From Paralactobacillus_A sp963926925 (GTDB lineage Bacteria; Bacillota; Bacilli; Lactobacillales; Lactobacillaceae), in the NCBI GenBank assembly GCA_963926925.1, contig CAWUZD010000043.1:1-39672 (forward strand): a DNA stretch of 39,672 nucleotides. Direction: 5' to 3'. The notes beneath the pieces were generated by a model, which was not told the DNA's origin, did no database searches, and saw only the letters and a list, made by a program, of their open reading frames with translations. A program made the position numbers and the translations under genes. Every line of letters starts with the position of its first letter. The first letter of the stretch is position 1. This document shows, piece after piece, positions 33,515-39,672 of the stretch.

Positions 33515-33556
33515 AAAAAGCGGTATGTAGTTAATAAGCTACATACCGCTTTTTAT
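33515..33556. terminator. Bidirectional terminator between fetB and rseP
   Basis: 16-bp perfect stem AAAAAGCGGTATGTAG (33515-33530) with its complement (33539-33554), 8-base loop; A-run on the left and T-run on the right serve both convergent genes. Confidence 0.9.
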
Positions 33557-33558
33557 TT

Positions 33559-34830
33559 TTATCTAAAGTAACGCATAATATCATTACCAGTTACAAGTAC
33601 CATCAAGATTAACAAGATGCCAAAACCAATCATTGTTAAGAGACCTTCTTTTTCAGGAGGTAATGGTTTATGCCGAATTGCTTCAACAATGTTAAGAAGA
33701 ATCTTACCACCATCTAATGCGGGAATCGGAATTAAGTTCATAATTCCTAAGTTAAGTGATAACATTGCCGCAAAATTAATCAAAGTTGGAATCCCTAACT
33801 TCGCTGCTTCAGATGTCATCGTGTAAATACCAACTGGTCCGGCTAATTTATTTAATGAAAAACCGCCAGTGAAGAAACTACCCAAAACATGCATAATATT
33901 CGCCGTCATTGTGCCAAATTGCGTAAAGGCATATTGAATATTACCAGCAACTGTATTCTTCTTCGTTGGTGTAATGCCAATTATACCTACTTTAGTACCG
34001 TTTTGCGTTGTGGCTTTAGGTGTAATTTTAATTTCTTTAGTTTGATTATTAGTTGTCTTAACAGTTAAATTAATTGGTTTATTCGGATGATCATTAATAA
34101 TCGTAATTAAATCTTCAAAGTTAGTTGTTTTATGATTATTAATACTTGTAATACAGTCTCCTGGCTTAAGACCTGCTTTGGCGGCTGGTTCATTTTGTAC
34201 GACTTCACCAATTTGATTGGATTGGAGTTGAATAACCCCACCATTAACACAAGCTGCTAAGGCAAATGCCACTAGTGCTAAAACAAAGTTATTAAATGGT
34301 CCGGCAAAGTTAACAATGATCCGTTTCCAAACACTTACTGATTGATACTGCACATCAATTGGTGCGATTTGAACGGCTGTGCCGTCCGCTTCAACAATCA
34401 TCGCATCATGATCAACTTGATAATGTTTTAATTCACTTTCATCACCATTAACATAACCATCAATGTATAAATCATGAACTAAATCGGCTTTATCAACTTC
34501 AATTGGAATGCCATTAACCGCATTAGCCTGTTTTGATAAGTTAATTTCTTTAACTTTATTATGGTCATCTAATGTAATTAAGGCCGTTGTTCCTGCCCGA
34601 ACTTCACTATCATCATCTTCTAGACCTGCCATGCGGACATAACCGCCTAATGGCAATAATCGTAAAGTATAAGTAGTACCCTTACGATGGAAGGCCAACA
34701 ATTTTGGACCCATTCCAATTGAAAATTCACGAACTAAAATACCAGCTTTTTTAGCTGCATAGTAGTGTCCAAATTCATGGACAATAACTAATACACCAAA
34801 GATAATAATAAACGCAATAATCGCTTGCAC
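33559..34830 (-). CDS. rseP: Site-2 protease RseP/RasP (intramembrane metalloprotease)
   Basis: 423 residues from a GTG start, with AGGAGG 7 bases upstream. Zinc motif HEFGH (18-22) in the first membrane segment, a PDZ domain around 205-285 (PAAKAGLKPGDCITSINNHKT), and the second active-site motif PIPALDGGK (about 370-380) followed by the last segments. It cleaves membrane-bound anti-sigma factors and signal peptides; its substrate here is unknown. Lies downstream of cdsA behind a terminator, with its own TATAAT at 34881-34886. Confidence 0.95.
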   Translation of the reverse strand: MQAIIAFIIIFGVLVIVHEFGHYYAAKKAGILVREFSIGMGPKLLAFHRKGTTYTLRLLPLGGYVRMAGLEDDDSEVRAGTTALITLDDHNKVKEINLSKQANAVNGIPIEVDKADLVHDLYIDGYVNGDESELKHYQVDHDAMIVEADGTAVQIAPIDVQYQSVSVWKRIIVNFAGPFNNFVLALVAFALAACVNGGVIQLQSNQIGEVVQNEPAAKAGLKPGDCITSINNHKTTNFEDLITIINDHPNKPINLTVKTTNNQTKEIKITPKATTQNGTKVGIIGITPTKKNTVAGNIQYAFTQFGTMTANIMHVLGSFFTGGFSLNKLAGPVGIYTMTSEAAKLGIPTLINFAAMLSLNLGIMNLIPIPALDGGKILLNIVEAIRHKPLPPEKEGLLTMIGFGILLILMVLVTGNDIMRYFR

Positions 34831-34880
34831 AATTATCCTCCTGTTAAATACCTATTTATATTATCCCTTAAATTATTCCC

Positions 34881-34886
34881 ATTATA
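34881..34886 (-). promoter_or_regulatory. -10 box of rseP
   Basis: TATAAT on the minus strand, about 51 bases before the GTG start, just after the cdsA terminator. Confidence 0.4.
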
Positions 34887-34902
34887 ACACGTGAAGATTA
34901 AC

Positions 34903-34936
34903 TCAAAAATGACTTACGAAATTAACGTAAGTCATT
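34903..34936 (-). terminator. Terminator after cdsA
   Basis: 11-bp perfect stem AATGACTTACG/CGTAAGTCATT with a 7-base loop, then TTTTTGAG on the minus strand. Confidence 0.8.
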
Positions 34937-34946
34937 CGAAACACTT

Positions 34947-35762
34947 TTATAATGGCAAAATACCAAAGATATGTAATAGTGGTAAAACAAATAATAAGCT
35001 ATCAAACCGATCAAGAATGCCACCATGACCTGGCAAAATATTACCAGAATCCTTTACACCATAGTAACGTTTATAAGCTGATTCAACCAAATCACCAATT
35101 TCACCACAAATTGAAAAGATGATTGTCAAAATAAACATCGTTACTAAACTATATTGACTAGGTACGGCATTGGGGAAGATAGCAAGATAAATCATTGCAA
35201 CAATAACGGCACATAAGATACCACCAATTGAACCTTCCCATGTCTTATTAGGACTAACTGCTGGATATAACTTATGCTTTCCAATTTTTCGACCAATCAT
35301 GTAAGCACCAATATCGGTTGCCCAAATTACTAATAAGATATAGAAAATTGTTGTTAAACTACCGCCACTCATTGGATTACGTGCAGCAGCTAAGTAGTGG
35401 AAACCTACACCGATATACAATGAGAACATCATGGTAATCGCAATATCTTCAAAACTAACTTTATTATGGGTAACAACTGTGAATGCTAACATAATCATTA
35501 CCAAAATATAAAAAATATCACCTTGGTTTAAATTAGATGGTAACCAACCAAAGAAAGTCCGTGGTAAAACAATATCAGTCACCGCTAACGCTGCAATTAA
35601 TGCATCAAATGAAACAATAATTTTTTTACGCATAATAAATGTTTCTGATAATGCAACTAATGCTAATACCCAAGCGGCAAAATCAATTAATGGACCACCA
35701 ATAAATAAAATTGGAATAAAAATAACTAAAGCGACAATAGCAGTAATCACACGCTGCTTCAC
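34947..35762 (-). CDS. cdsA: Phosphatidate cytidylyltransferase
   Basis: 271 residues, about eight membrane segments, GTG start with AGAGGGG 8 bases upstream. The C-terminal CDP-diglyceride synthase signature is present: SPNKTWEGSIGG, then GDLVESAYKRYYGVKDSGNILPGHGGILDRFDSL. It forms CDP-diacylglycerol from phosphatidate and CTP, feeding phospholipid synthesis. uppS ends 23 bases upstream; same strand, one operon. Confidence 0.96.
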   Translation of the reverse strand: MKQRVITAIVALVIFIPILFIGGPLIDFAAWVLALVALSETFIMRKKIIVSFDALIAALAVTDIVLPRTFFGWLPSNLNQGDIFYILVMIMLAFTVVTHNKVSFEDIAITMMFSLYIGVGFHYLAAARNPMSGGSLTTIFYILLVIWATDIGAYMIGRKIGKHKLYPAVSPNKTWEGSIGGILCAVIVAMIYLAIFPNAVPSQYSLVTMFILTIIFSICGEIGDLVESAYKRYYGVKDSGNILPGHGGILDRFDSLLFVLPLLHIFGILPL

Positions 35763-35785
35763 TTTTACATCCCCTCTTCACTCTT

Positions 35786-36526
35786 TTATTTTAAACCGCC
35801 AAACCGACGATCACGTTGTTGATATTGCCAAATATTCTTTTTAAAAGCATCAACACTAAAATCTGGCCAATAACAATCATCAAAGATTAATTCACTATAT
35901 GCTAATTGCCATAGTAAGAAATTAGAAATCCGTTCTTCACCAGAAGTTCTGATTAATAAGTCAGGATCAGCATACTTGCCTAAGGCACTTGTCATCAATT
36001 GTTGTGCAAAGATTGTTTCATTAACATCTTCAGCAGTAATTTCACCTGCGCCCGCTTGTTCAACCAGTTTTTGAACAGCACTCACAATTTCAGCACGACT
36101 TCCATAGTTCAAAGCAAAATTAAGGATCATCCCAGTATTGTCCTTAGTCTGTTCCATTGCATCAAAGCAAGCTTTTTGGGTACCTGCTGGCAATTGATCC
36201 AAGTAACCCATAATGTTTACTTTAATATTATTTGCAATTAATTCGGGAACAAACTTATCAAAGAAAACAATTGGCAATTTCATCAAGTAACTAACTTCAT
36301 CAGTTGGCCGTTTCCAGTTTTCAGTAGAAAAAGCATATAAGGTTAGAACTTTAATGCCTAAGTTGCTAGCAGCTTTAGCAATCGTCCGGACATTTTCCAT
36401 GCCGGCCTTGTGACCAGCAACACGTGGTAATAAACGTTTTTTAGCCCAACGACCATTACCATCCATAATAATCGCAACATGATTAGGCAACTTGTTCATA
36501 TCTAAATCAAGTGATTTATTATCCAT
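35786..36526 (-). CDS. uppS: Undecaprenyl diphosphate synthase (cis-prenyltransferase)
   Basis: 246 residues. The family start HVAIIMDGNGRWAKKR with catalytic Asp22, then GHKAGMENVR, TLYAFSTENWKRP and near the C-terminus DPDLLIRTSGEERISNFLLWQLAYSE. It builds the C55 lipid carrier of cell-wall synthesis from farnesyl-type primer and IPP, and so uses the product of the mevalonate operon in this window. ATG with AAGGAG. Follows frr behind a terminator. Confidence 0.97.
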   Translation of the reverse strand: MDNKSLDLDMNKLPNHVAIIMDGNGRWAKKRLLPRVAGHKAGMENVRTIAKAASNLGIKVLTLYAFSTENWKRPTDEVSYLMKLPIVFFDKFVPELIANNIKVNIMGYLDQLPAGTQKACFDAMEQTKDNTGMILNFALNYGSRAEIVSAVQKLVEQAGAGEITAEDVNETIFAQQLMTSALGKYADPDLLIRTSGEERISNFLLWQLAYSELIFDDCYWPDFSVDAFKKNIWQYQQRDRRFGGLK

Positions 36527-36574
36527 CTTAATTCTCCTTTTTTACACAATAATGATTGTAACAGATTATATAAA

Positions 36575-36621
36575 AACAAAAAAGTTGTAAAAAGGCAATT
36601 TAATCGCTTTTCTACAACTTC
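36575..36621 (-). terminator. Terminator after frr
   Basis: Minus strand stem AAGTTGTAGAAAAGC/GCCTTTTTACAACTT (mostly paired, 2 mismatches) followed by T6-G-T5. Confidence 0.8.
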
Positions 36622-36640
36622 TTTCTTTAGTAATCAAAAA

Positions 36641-37201
36641 TTAATCATCCAAAATTTCTTTTTGTTTGTCAGCAACAATTTGATCAAGTTTCTTGTTAGC
36701 TTGATCAGTTATTTTTTGCATTTGGTCTTCAAGATCATACAAATCATCTTCAGTGATTTCACTGTCTTTTTGTTGCTTACGTAATTCGTTCAAAGCATCA
36801 TGCCGAATCCGACGAATTGTTCCTTTAGTACTTTCGCCTGTCTTTTTAACTTCTTTAGCTAATTCCTTACGCCGTTCACCAGTTAATTGGGGAATTACCA
36901 AACGAATTACTGTACCATCATTAGCAGGATTAATGCCCAAATCAGATTCAAGTAAAGCCCGTTCGATATTCTTCAATGCTGACTTATCATATGGAGTAAT
37001 CATTAATACTCGTGCTTCAGGAATAGTAATTGCAGCTACTTGGTTTAAAGGTGTTGGTACGCCATAATATTCAACGGTAATCCGATCAAGTAAACTTGCA
37101 TTAGCACGGCCAGCACGCATCCGGCCTAATTCTTGTTGAAGTGCCCGTGCACTTTTATCCATTTCTTGTTGTGCTTGTTCTAAAACTGGATTTTTTTGCA
37201 T
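36641..37201 (-). CDS. frr: Ribosome recycling factor
   Basis: 186 residues from ATG at 37201 (AGGAAGAG upstream, standard length); an upstream extension is not supported. The family blocks LGRMRAGRANASLLDRITVEYYG, TPLNQVAAITIPEARVLMI, DLGINPANDGTVIRLVIPQLTGERR and KLDQIVADKQKEIL are present. It splits post-termination ribosomes with EF-G. The pyrH stop is a single base before its ATG. Confidence 0.98.
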   Translation of the reverse strand: MQKNPVLEQAQQEMDKSARALQQELGRMRAGRANASLLDRITVEYYGVPTPLNQVAAITIPEARVLMITPYDKSALKNIERALLESDLGINPANDGTVIRLVIPQLTGERRKELAKEVKKTGESTKGTIRRIRHDALNELRKQQKDSEITEDDLYDLEDQMQKITDQANKKLDQIVADKQKEILDD

Positions 37202-37202
37202 C

Positions 37203-37934
37203 TTAATCTCTTCCTTTACCTTTAATTGTAGTACCAATTGCTTCGCCTTTAACAACCCGGCAGATGTTTTCAGGGTCATTCAAATTAAAGACAACCAATG
37301 GAATATCATTATCCATTGATAATGAACTAGCAGTACTATCCATAACATGTAAGCCCTTTTGAAGAACATCTAAATGTGTTAAAGTATCAAACTTAACGGC
37401 TGTTTCATCAGTCCGTGGGTCTGCAGAATAAACACCATCAACGCCATTTTTACCCATTAAAATAACGTCAGCGTTAATTTCAGCAGCACGTAAAGCAGCA
37501 GTAGTATCAGTTGAGAAGTATGGGCTACCAATCCCACCAGCGAAAATAACAATCCGTCCTTTTTCTAAGTGCCGAATTGCCTTACGCCGAATGTATGGTT
37601 CAGCAATTTGCCGCATTTCGATGGAAGTTTGCACACGCGTTGGTACACCAACTTTTTCTAAACCATCTTGCAAAGCAAGGGCATTCATAATTGTTCCTAA
37701 CATCCCGATATAGTCTGCTTGGGCACGTTCCATTCCCATTTGGACGCCAGTTTCACCACGCCACATATTGCCGCCACCGACAACAATCGCAATTTCAACA
37801 CCCATATCATAAACACGTTTAATATCTTTAGCGACATCACTAATAACAGGTGGGTTAATTCCATGACCAGCATCCCCTGCTAATGCTTCACCGCTTAACT
37901 TTAAAACAATACGTTTATATTTAATGTCAGTCAT
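37203..37934 (-). CDS. pyrH: Uridylate kinase
   Basis: 243 residues from ATG at 37934 (GGAGG 11 bases upstream); the longer frame upstream has no ribosome site. Amino-acid-kinase fold: KLSGEAL, VVGGGNMWRG, GTIMNALALQD and FAGGIGSPYFSTDTTAALRAAEI with the DGVYSADPR motif. It phosphorylates UMP to UDP, the committed step towards UTP and CTP. Precedes frr as usual, but its normal upstream neighbour tsf is separated by a transporter gene. Confidence 0.98.
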   Translation of the reverse strand: MTDIKYKRIVLKLSGEALAGDAGHGINPPVISDVAKDIKRVYDMGVEIAIVVGGGNMWRGETGVQMGMERAQADYIGMLGTIMNALALQDGLEKVGVPTRVQTSIEMRQIAEPYIRRKAIRHLEKGRIVIFAGGIGSPYFSTDTTAALRAAEINADVILMGKNGVDGVYSADPRTDETAVKFDTLTHLDVLQKGLHVMDSTASSLSMDNDIPLVVFNLNDPENICRVVKGEAIGTTIKGKGRD

Positions 37935-37960
37935 ATAAATGTAGTCCTCCGTAAATATAT

Positions 37961-37969
37961 ATCGAATTG
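37961..37969 (-). promoter_or_regulatory. Extended -10 promoter of pyrH
   Basis: Minus strand TGATACAAT, i.e. TG-extended TACAAT, about 30-40 bases before the pyrH ATG (positions approximate by one or two bases). It gives pyrH-frr an own start, needed because a transporter sits upstream. Confidence 0.45.
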
Positions 37970-38010
37970 ATTGTATCACATATATATTACTTTTTTCGAC
38001 CACTTAACAA

Positions 38011-39381
38011 TTAATTTGCAATATTTTCTAAATGTTCGTAAATCTGGTGAAGTTGTTGATCAATTGTCTTTTCGGCCTGAATTAAAGCAATGAAGCAACC
38101 TAAACTAATTACTGCCGCAATAATAATAGTCCAGAATGAAGCAATCCAACCGGTCTTATCAACTAAAGCACCAATGACATATGAAGCAATTACTTCACCA
38201 AAGATATAACCAAACAATCCCACAAAACCATCAGTACTACCAACTGCAAAACGTGGTACTAAGTCAATGGCCAAAGCAGTAATTAACATTTGCGGACCAT
38301 ATACTAAAATACCCATAATACCGACTTCAATATAAATTAATGAATGATCAGTGGTAAACCAATAACCAGCAAAGACTAAACCTAAAAGGAACATTAAAAT
38401 AGCACCAATTTTAGACCGTTTACCTTTAAATAGCTTATCACTAATAATTCCAATTAAAATTGTACCCGGAATAGCTGCAAATTCATAAATTGAGAAGCAT
38501 GACCGTGCTTGTGCTAATGAAAAACCCTTCATCGTATGTAAGTAAATTGGAATCCAGTTTTCAATCCCATACCGAGCAATGTAAACTGTTGCGTTAGCAA
38601 TTGCTAATAACCAAATATATGGCCGTTTTAAAATACTTTCCTTAATGATTGTTAATAATGGCAAATGATAGTAATCAACTTTGGTTTCAACAGTTTCTTC
38701 ATGATGATATTCATTAATTGATGGCAAACCAATACTTTCAGGAGTATCTTCACCAAGAAAAACAACTATCAACGCTAAGATAATGGAAATAATTGAAGGA
38801 ACAAAGAAAATATTTTGCCAGTGACTAACACCAAAGATTGCAATTGTAGCTGTAACAATTAATGGAATTAAACCACCACCAACGTTATGTGAGGTATTCC
38901 AAATTGAAATATACGTGCCCCGTTCGCGATTGGAAAACCATGCTGCTAAGGTTTTATGCGCTGCAGGCGCACCCATACCTTGGAAAATTCCCATCAAAAC
39001 CACTAAAATCATCATTACATACTTATTGCTAGTCGTCCCAAAAATAAAGTTCAATAAGGCTGAACCAATTAAACCAGTTGCAATATAGTAACGAGGATTA
39101 GACTTATCTGCTAATGAACCCATAAAGAATTTGGAAATCCCATACGAAATTGCTAATAGCGATAATATTAAACCAATTGTGGCCTTATCAAAACCACAAT
39201 ATTTAATTAAATATGGTGAACTTACGGTAAAGTTATCACGAATAATGTAATAGGCTGCATAGGCAATATAAATACTCGTAAATACGCCGATACGCTTGCG
39301 TGCATAAGTACCCTCAACCTTTTCTTCAGCAATTTTCTCAGTTGCTGGTGGCGTTGCCGTCAGTATTTTAACTAAAGACAT
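38011..39381 (-). CDS. MFS transporter of the organophosphate:phosphate antiporter family (UhpT/GlpT-like)
   Basis: 456 residues from ATG at 39381, AAGGAG 8 bases ahead; two nearer or upstream in-frame ATG/GTG codons are less well placed. Twelve membrane segments. The family start IGVFTSIYIAYAAYYIIRDNFTVSSPYLIK, the GSLADKSNPRY loop, and WFSNRERGTYISIWNTSHNVGGGLIP match OPA sugar-phosphate/glycerol-3-phosphate antiporters and the UhpC sensors. Substrate (hexose phosphate or glycerol phosphate) is not decidable. The gene interrupts the tsf-pyrH junction and has a strikingly organised upstream region. Confidence 0.9.
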   Translation of the reverse strand: MSLVKILTATPPATEKIAEEKVEGTYARKRIGVFTSIYIAYAAYYIIRDNFTVSSPYLIKYCGFDKATIGLILSLLAISYGISKFFMGSLADKSNPRYYIATGLIGSALLNFIFGTTSNKYVMMILVVLMGIFQGMGAPAAHKTLAAWFSNRERGTYISIWNTSHNVGGGLIPLIVTATIAIFGVSHWQNIFFVPSIISIILALIVVFLGEDTPESIGLPSINEYHHEETVETKVDYYHLPLLTIIKESILKRPYIWLLAIANATVYIARYGIENWIPIYLHTMKGFSLAQARSCFSIYEFAAIPGTILIGIISDKLFKGKRSKIGAILMFLLGLVFAGYWFTTDHSLIYIEVGIMGILVYGPQMLITALAIDLVPRFAVGSTDGFVGLFGYIFGEVIASYVIGALVDKTGWIASFWTIIIAAVISLGCFIALIQAEKTIDQQLHQIYEHLENIAN

Positions 39382-39424
39382 AATCATTACTCCTTTTATA
39401 AAATATTGATATATTACGCTATAA

Positions 39425-39453
39425 AATATAATTCTTTCGATTTTGAGAAGCAA
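39425..39453 (-). promoter_or_regulatory. Promoter of the OPA transporter gene
   Basis: TTGCTT (39448-39453), exactly 17 bases, TATATT (39425-39430) on the minus strand, 44 bases before the start codon. The -35 is poor (3 of 6), as expected for an activated promoter; the box array begins 7 bases upstream of it. Confidence 0.55.
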
Positions 39454-39459
39454 TTAAAA

Positions 39460-39529
39460 ATACATTTGTATACAAAATATATACATTATTATTTCATTAA
39501 TATACATTTAAGATACATAATATTTACAA
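39460..39529. repeat. Helically phased ATACAT box array upstream of the OPA transporter
   Basis: Exact ATACAT at 39460, 39481, 39502 and 39513, with weaker copies ATACAA at 39470, TTTCAT at 39492 and TTACAA at 39524. Steps are 10, 11, 11, 10, 11, 11, i.e. one box per helical turn over 70 bases. The first box is centred near -44 relative to the expected start. Confidence 0.7.
39465..39476. promoter_or_regulatory. 12-bp perfect palindrome TTTGTATACAAA
   Basis: Fully symmetrical TTTGTATACAAA just upstream of the -35, overlapping the first two ATACAT boxes. A dimeric regulator site is possible. Confidence 0.5.
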
Positions 39530-39536
39530 TAATTAT

Positions 39537-39576
39537 CGATAAAAAAAGAGTTATCAGTTTAATCTGATAACTCTTT
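39537..39576 (-). terminator. Terminator after tsf
   Basis: 13-bp perfect stem AAAGAGTTATCAG/CTGATAACTCTTT with a 6-base loop and T7 on the minus strand. It cuts tsf off from the transporter and pyrH. Confidence 0.9.
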
Positions 39577-39597
39577 CTATTAACTAATAATCAGTTA

Positions 39598-39672
39598 TTA
39601 TTTGCTTGCGTCTTTCATTTGTGCAGCAACTTCAGCAGCAAAGTCTTCTTGCTTCTTTTCGATACCTTCGCC
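39598..39672 (-). CDS. tsf: Elongation factor Ts, last 24 residues (5' part outside window)
   Basis: The minus strand at the window edge encodes GEGIEKKQEDFAAEVAAQMK plus DASK and a TAA stop. GEGIEKKxEDFAAEVAAQ is the conserved C-terminus of EF-Ts in lactic acid bacteria. Position upstream of pyrH-frr fits. Only 25 codons are visible. Confidence 0.88.
   Translation of the reverse strand, partial: GEGIEKKQEDFAAEVAAQMKDASK

Noticed and set aside
37935..38003. N-terminal extension of pyrH
   Set aside because: No ribosome site, and the family start MTDIKYKRIVLKLSGEAL is preceded by GGAGG; the extension covers the promoter.
1..39672. CRISPR array, tRNA, rRNA, prophage, insertion sequence
   Set aside because: No regularly spaced repeats of CRISPR size, no cloverleaf with TTC loop and CCA end, no transposase or integrase motif seen in any reading frame inspected.

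Overview
The window is a piece of a low-GC Firmicutes chromosome, almost certainly from the family Lactobacillaceae. The gene set and order support this: class B RNase P RNA next to gpsB, the ypsA/recU/pbp1A group, dnaD-asnS-ypmB-dinG, a complete lower mevalonate pathway, PolC-type replicative polymerase, an argS T-box leader, and the tsf...pyrH-frr-uppS-cdsA-rseP...proS-polC string. Species cannot be named from the sequence alone. Coding density is high, almost every gene has a visible Shine-Dalgarno, and I see no tRNA, rRNA, CRISPR, prophage or insertion sequence. No gene-free stretch exceeds about 220 bases apart from the one holding rnpB.

Left part (1-11770): a THUMP-domain RNA methyltransferase (cut by the window edge), rnpB, gpsB, a HicA/HicB toxin-antitoxin pair fused by a 4-base overlap to ypsA, then divergent recU-pbp1A, then dnaD, asnS, ypmB and dinG on the minus strand. 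These serve RNA maturation, cell-wall synthesis and division, replication restart, DNA repair and aminoacylation.

Middle (11895-23655): the plus-strand mevalonate operon mvk-mvaD-mvaK2-fni, turning mevalonate into IPP/DMAPP, which UppS and CdsA-linked envelope pathways further right depend on. Next comes a small accessory block: an uncharacterised coiled-coil protein, a P-loop ATPase with a winged-helix tail whose promoter is covered by four helically phased TTTAGATTT repeats, and a DUF805 membrane protein. It is followed by an operon with an orphan SAM methyltransferase, an orphan MacB/FtsX-like membrane protein and rsmF, then a CDF-like membrane protein, a RluA-type pseudouridine synthase and argR.

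Right part (23774-39672): argS with a T-box, polC, proS, a divergent inserted FetAB-like ABC transporter, rseP, cdsA, uppS, frr, pyrH, an organophosphate:phosphate antiporter-type transporter, and the last 25 codons of tsf. The transporter interrupts the usual tsf-pyrH junction and has, just upstream of its -35 box, an array of ATACAT boxes repeated every helical turn.

The most interesting unexplained signals are the repeat array over the ATPase promoter, the phased box array of the transporter, the palindrome-covered internal hicB promoter, and the terminator-like hairpin in the fetA leader.
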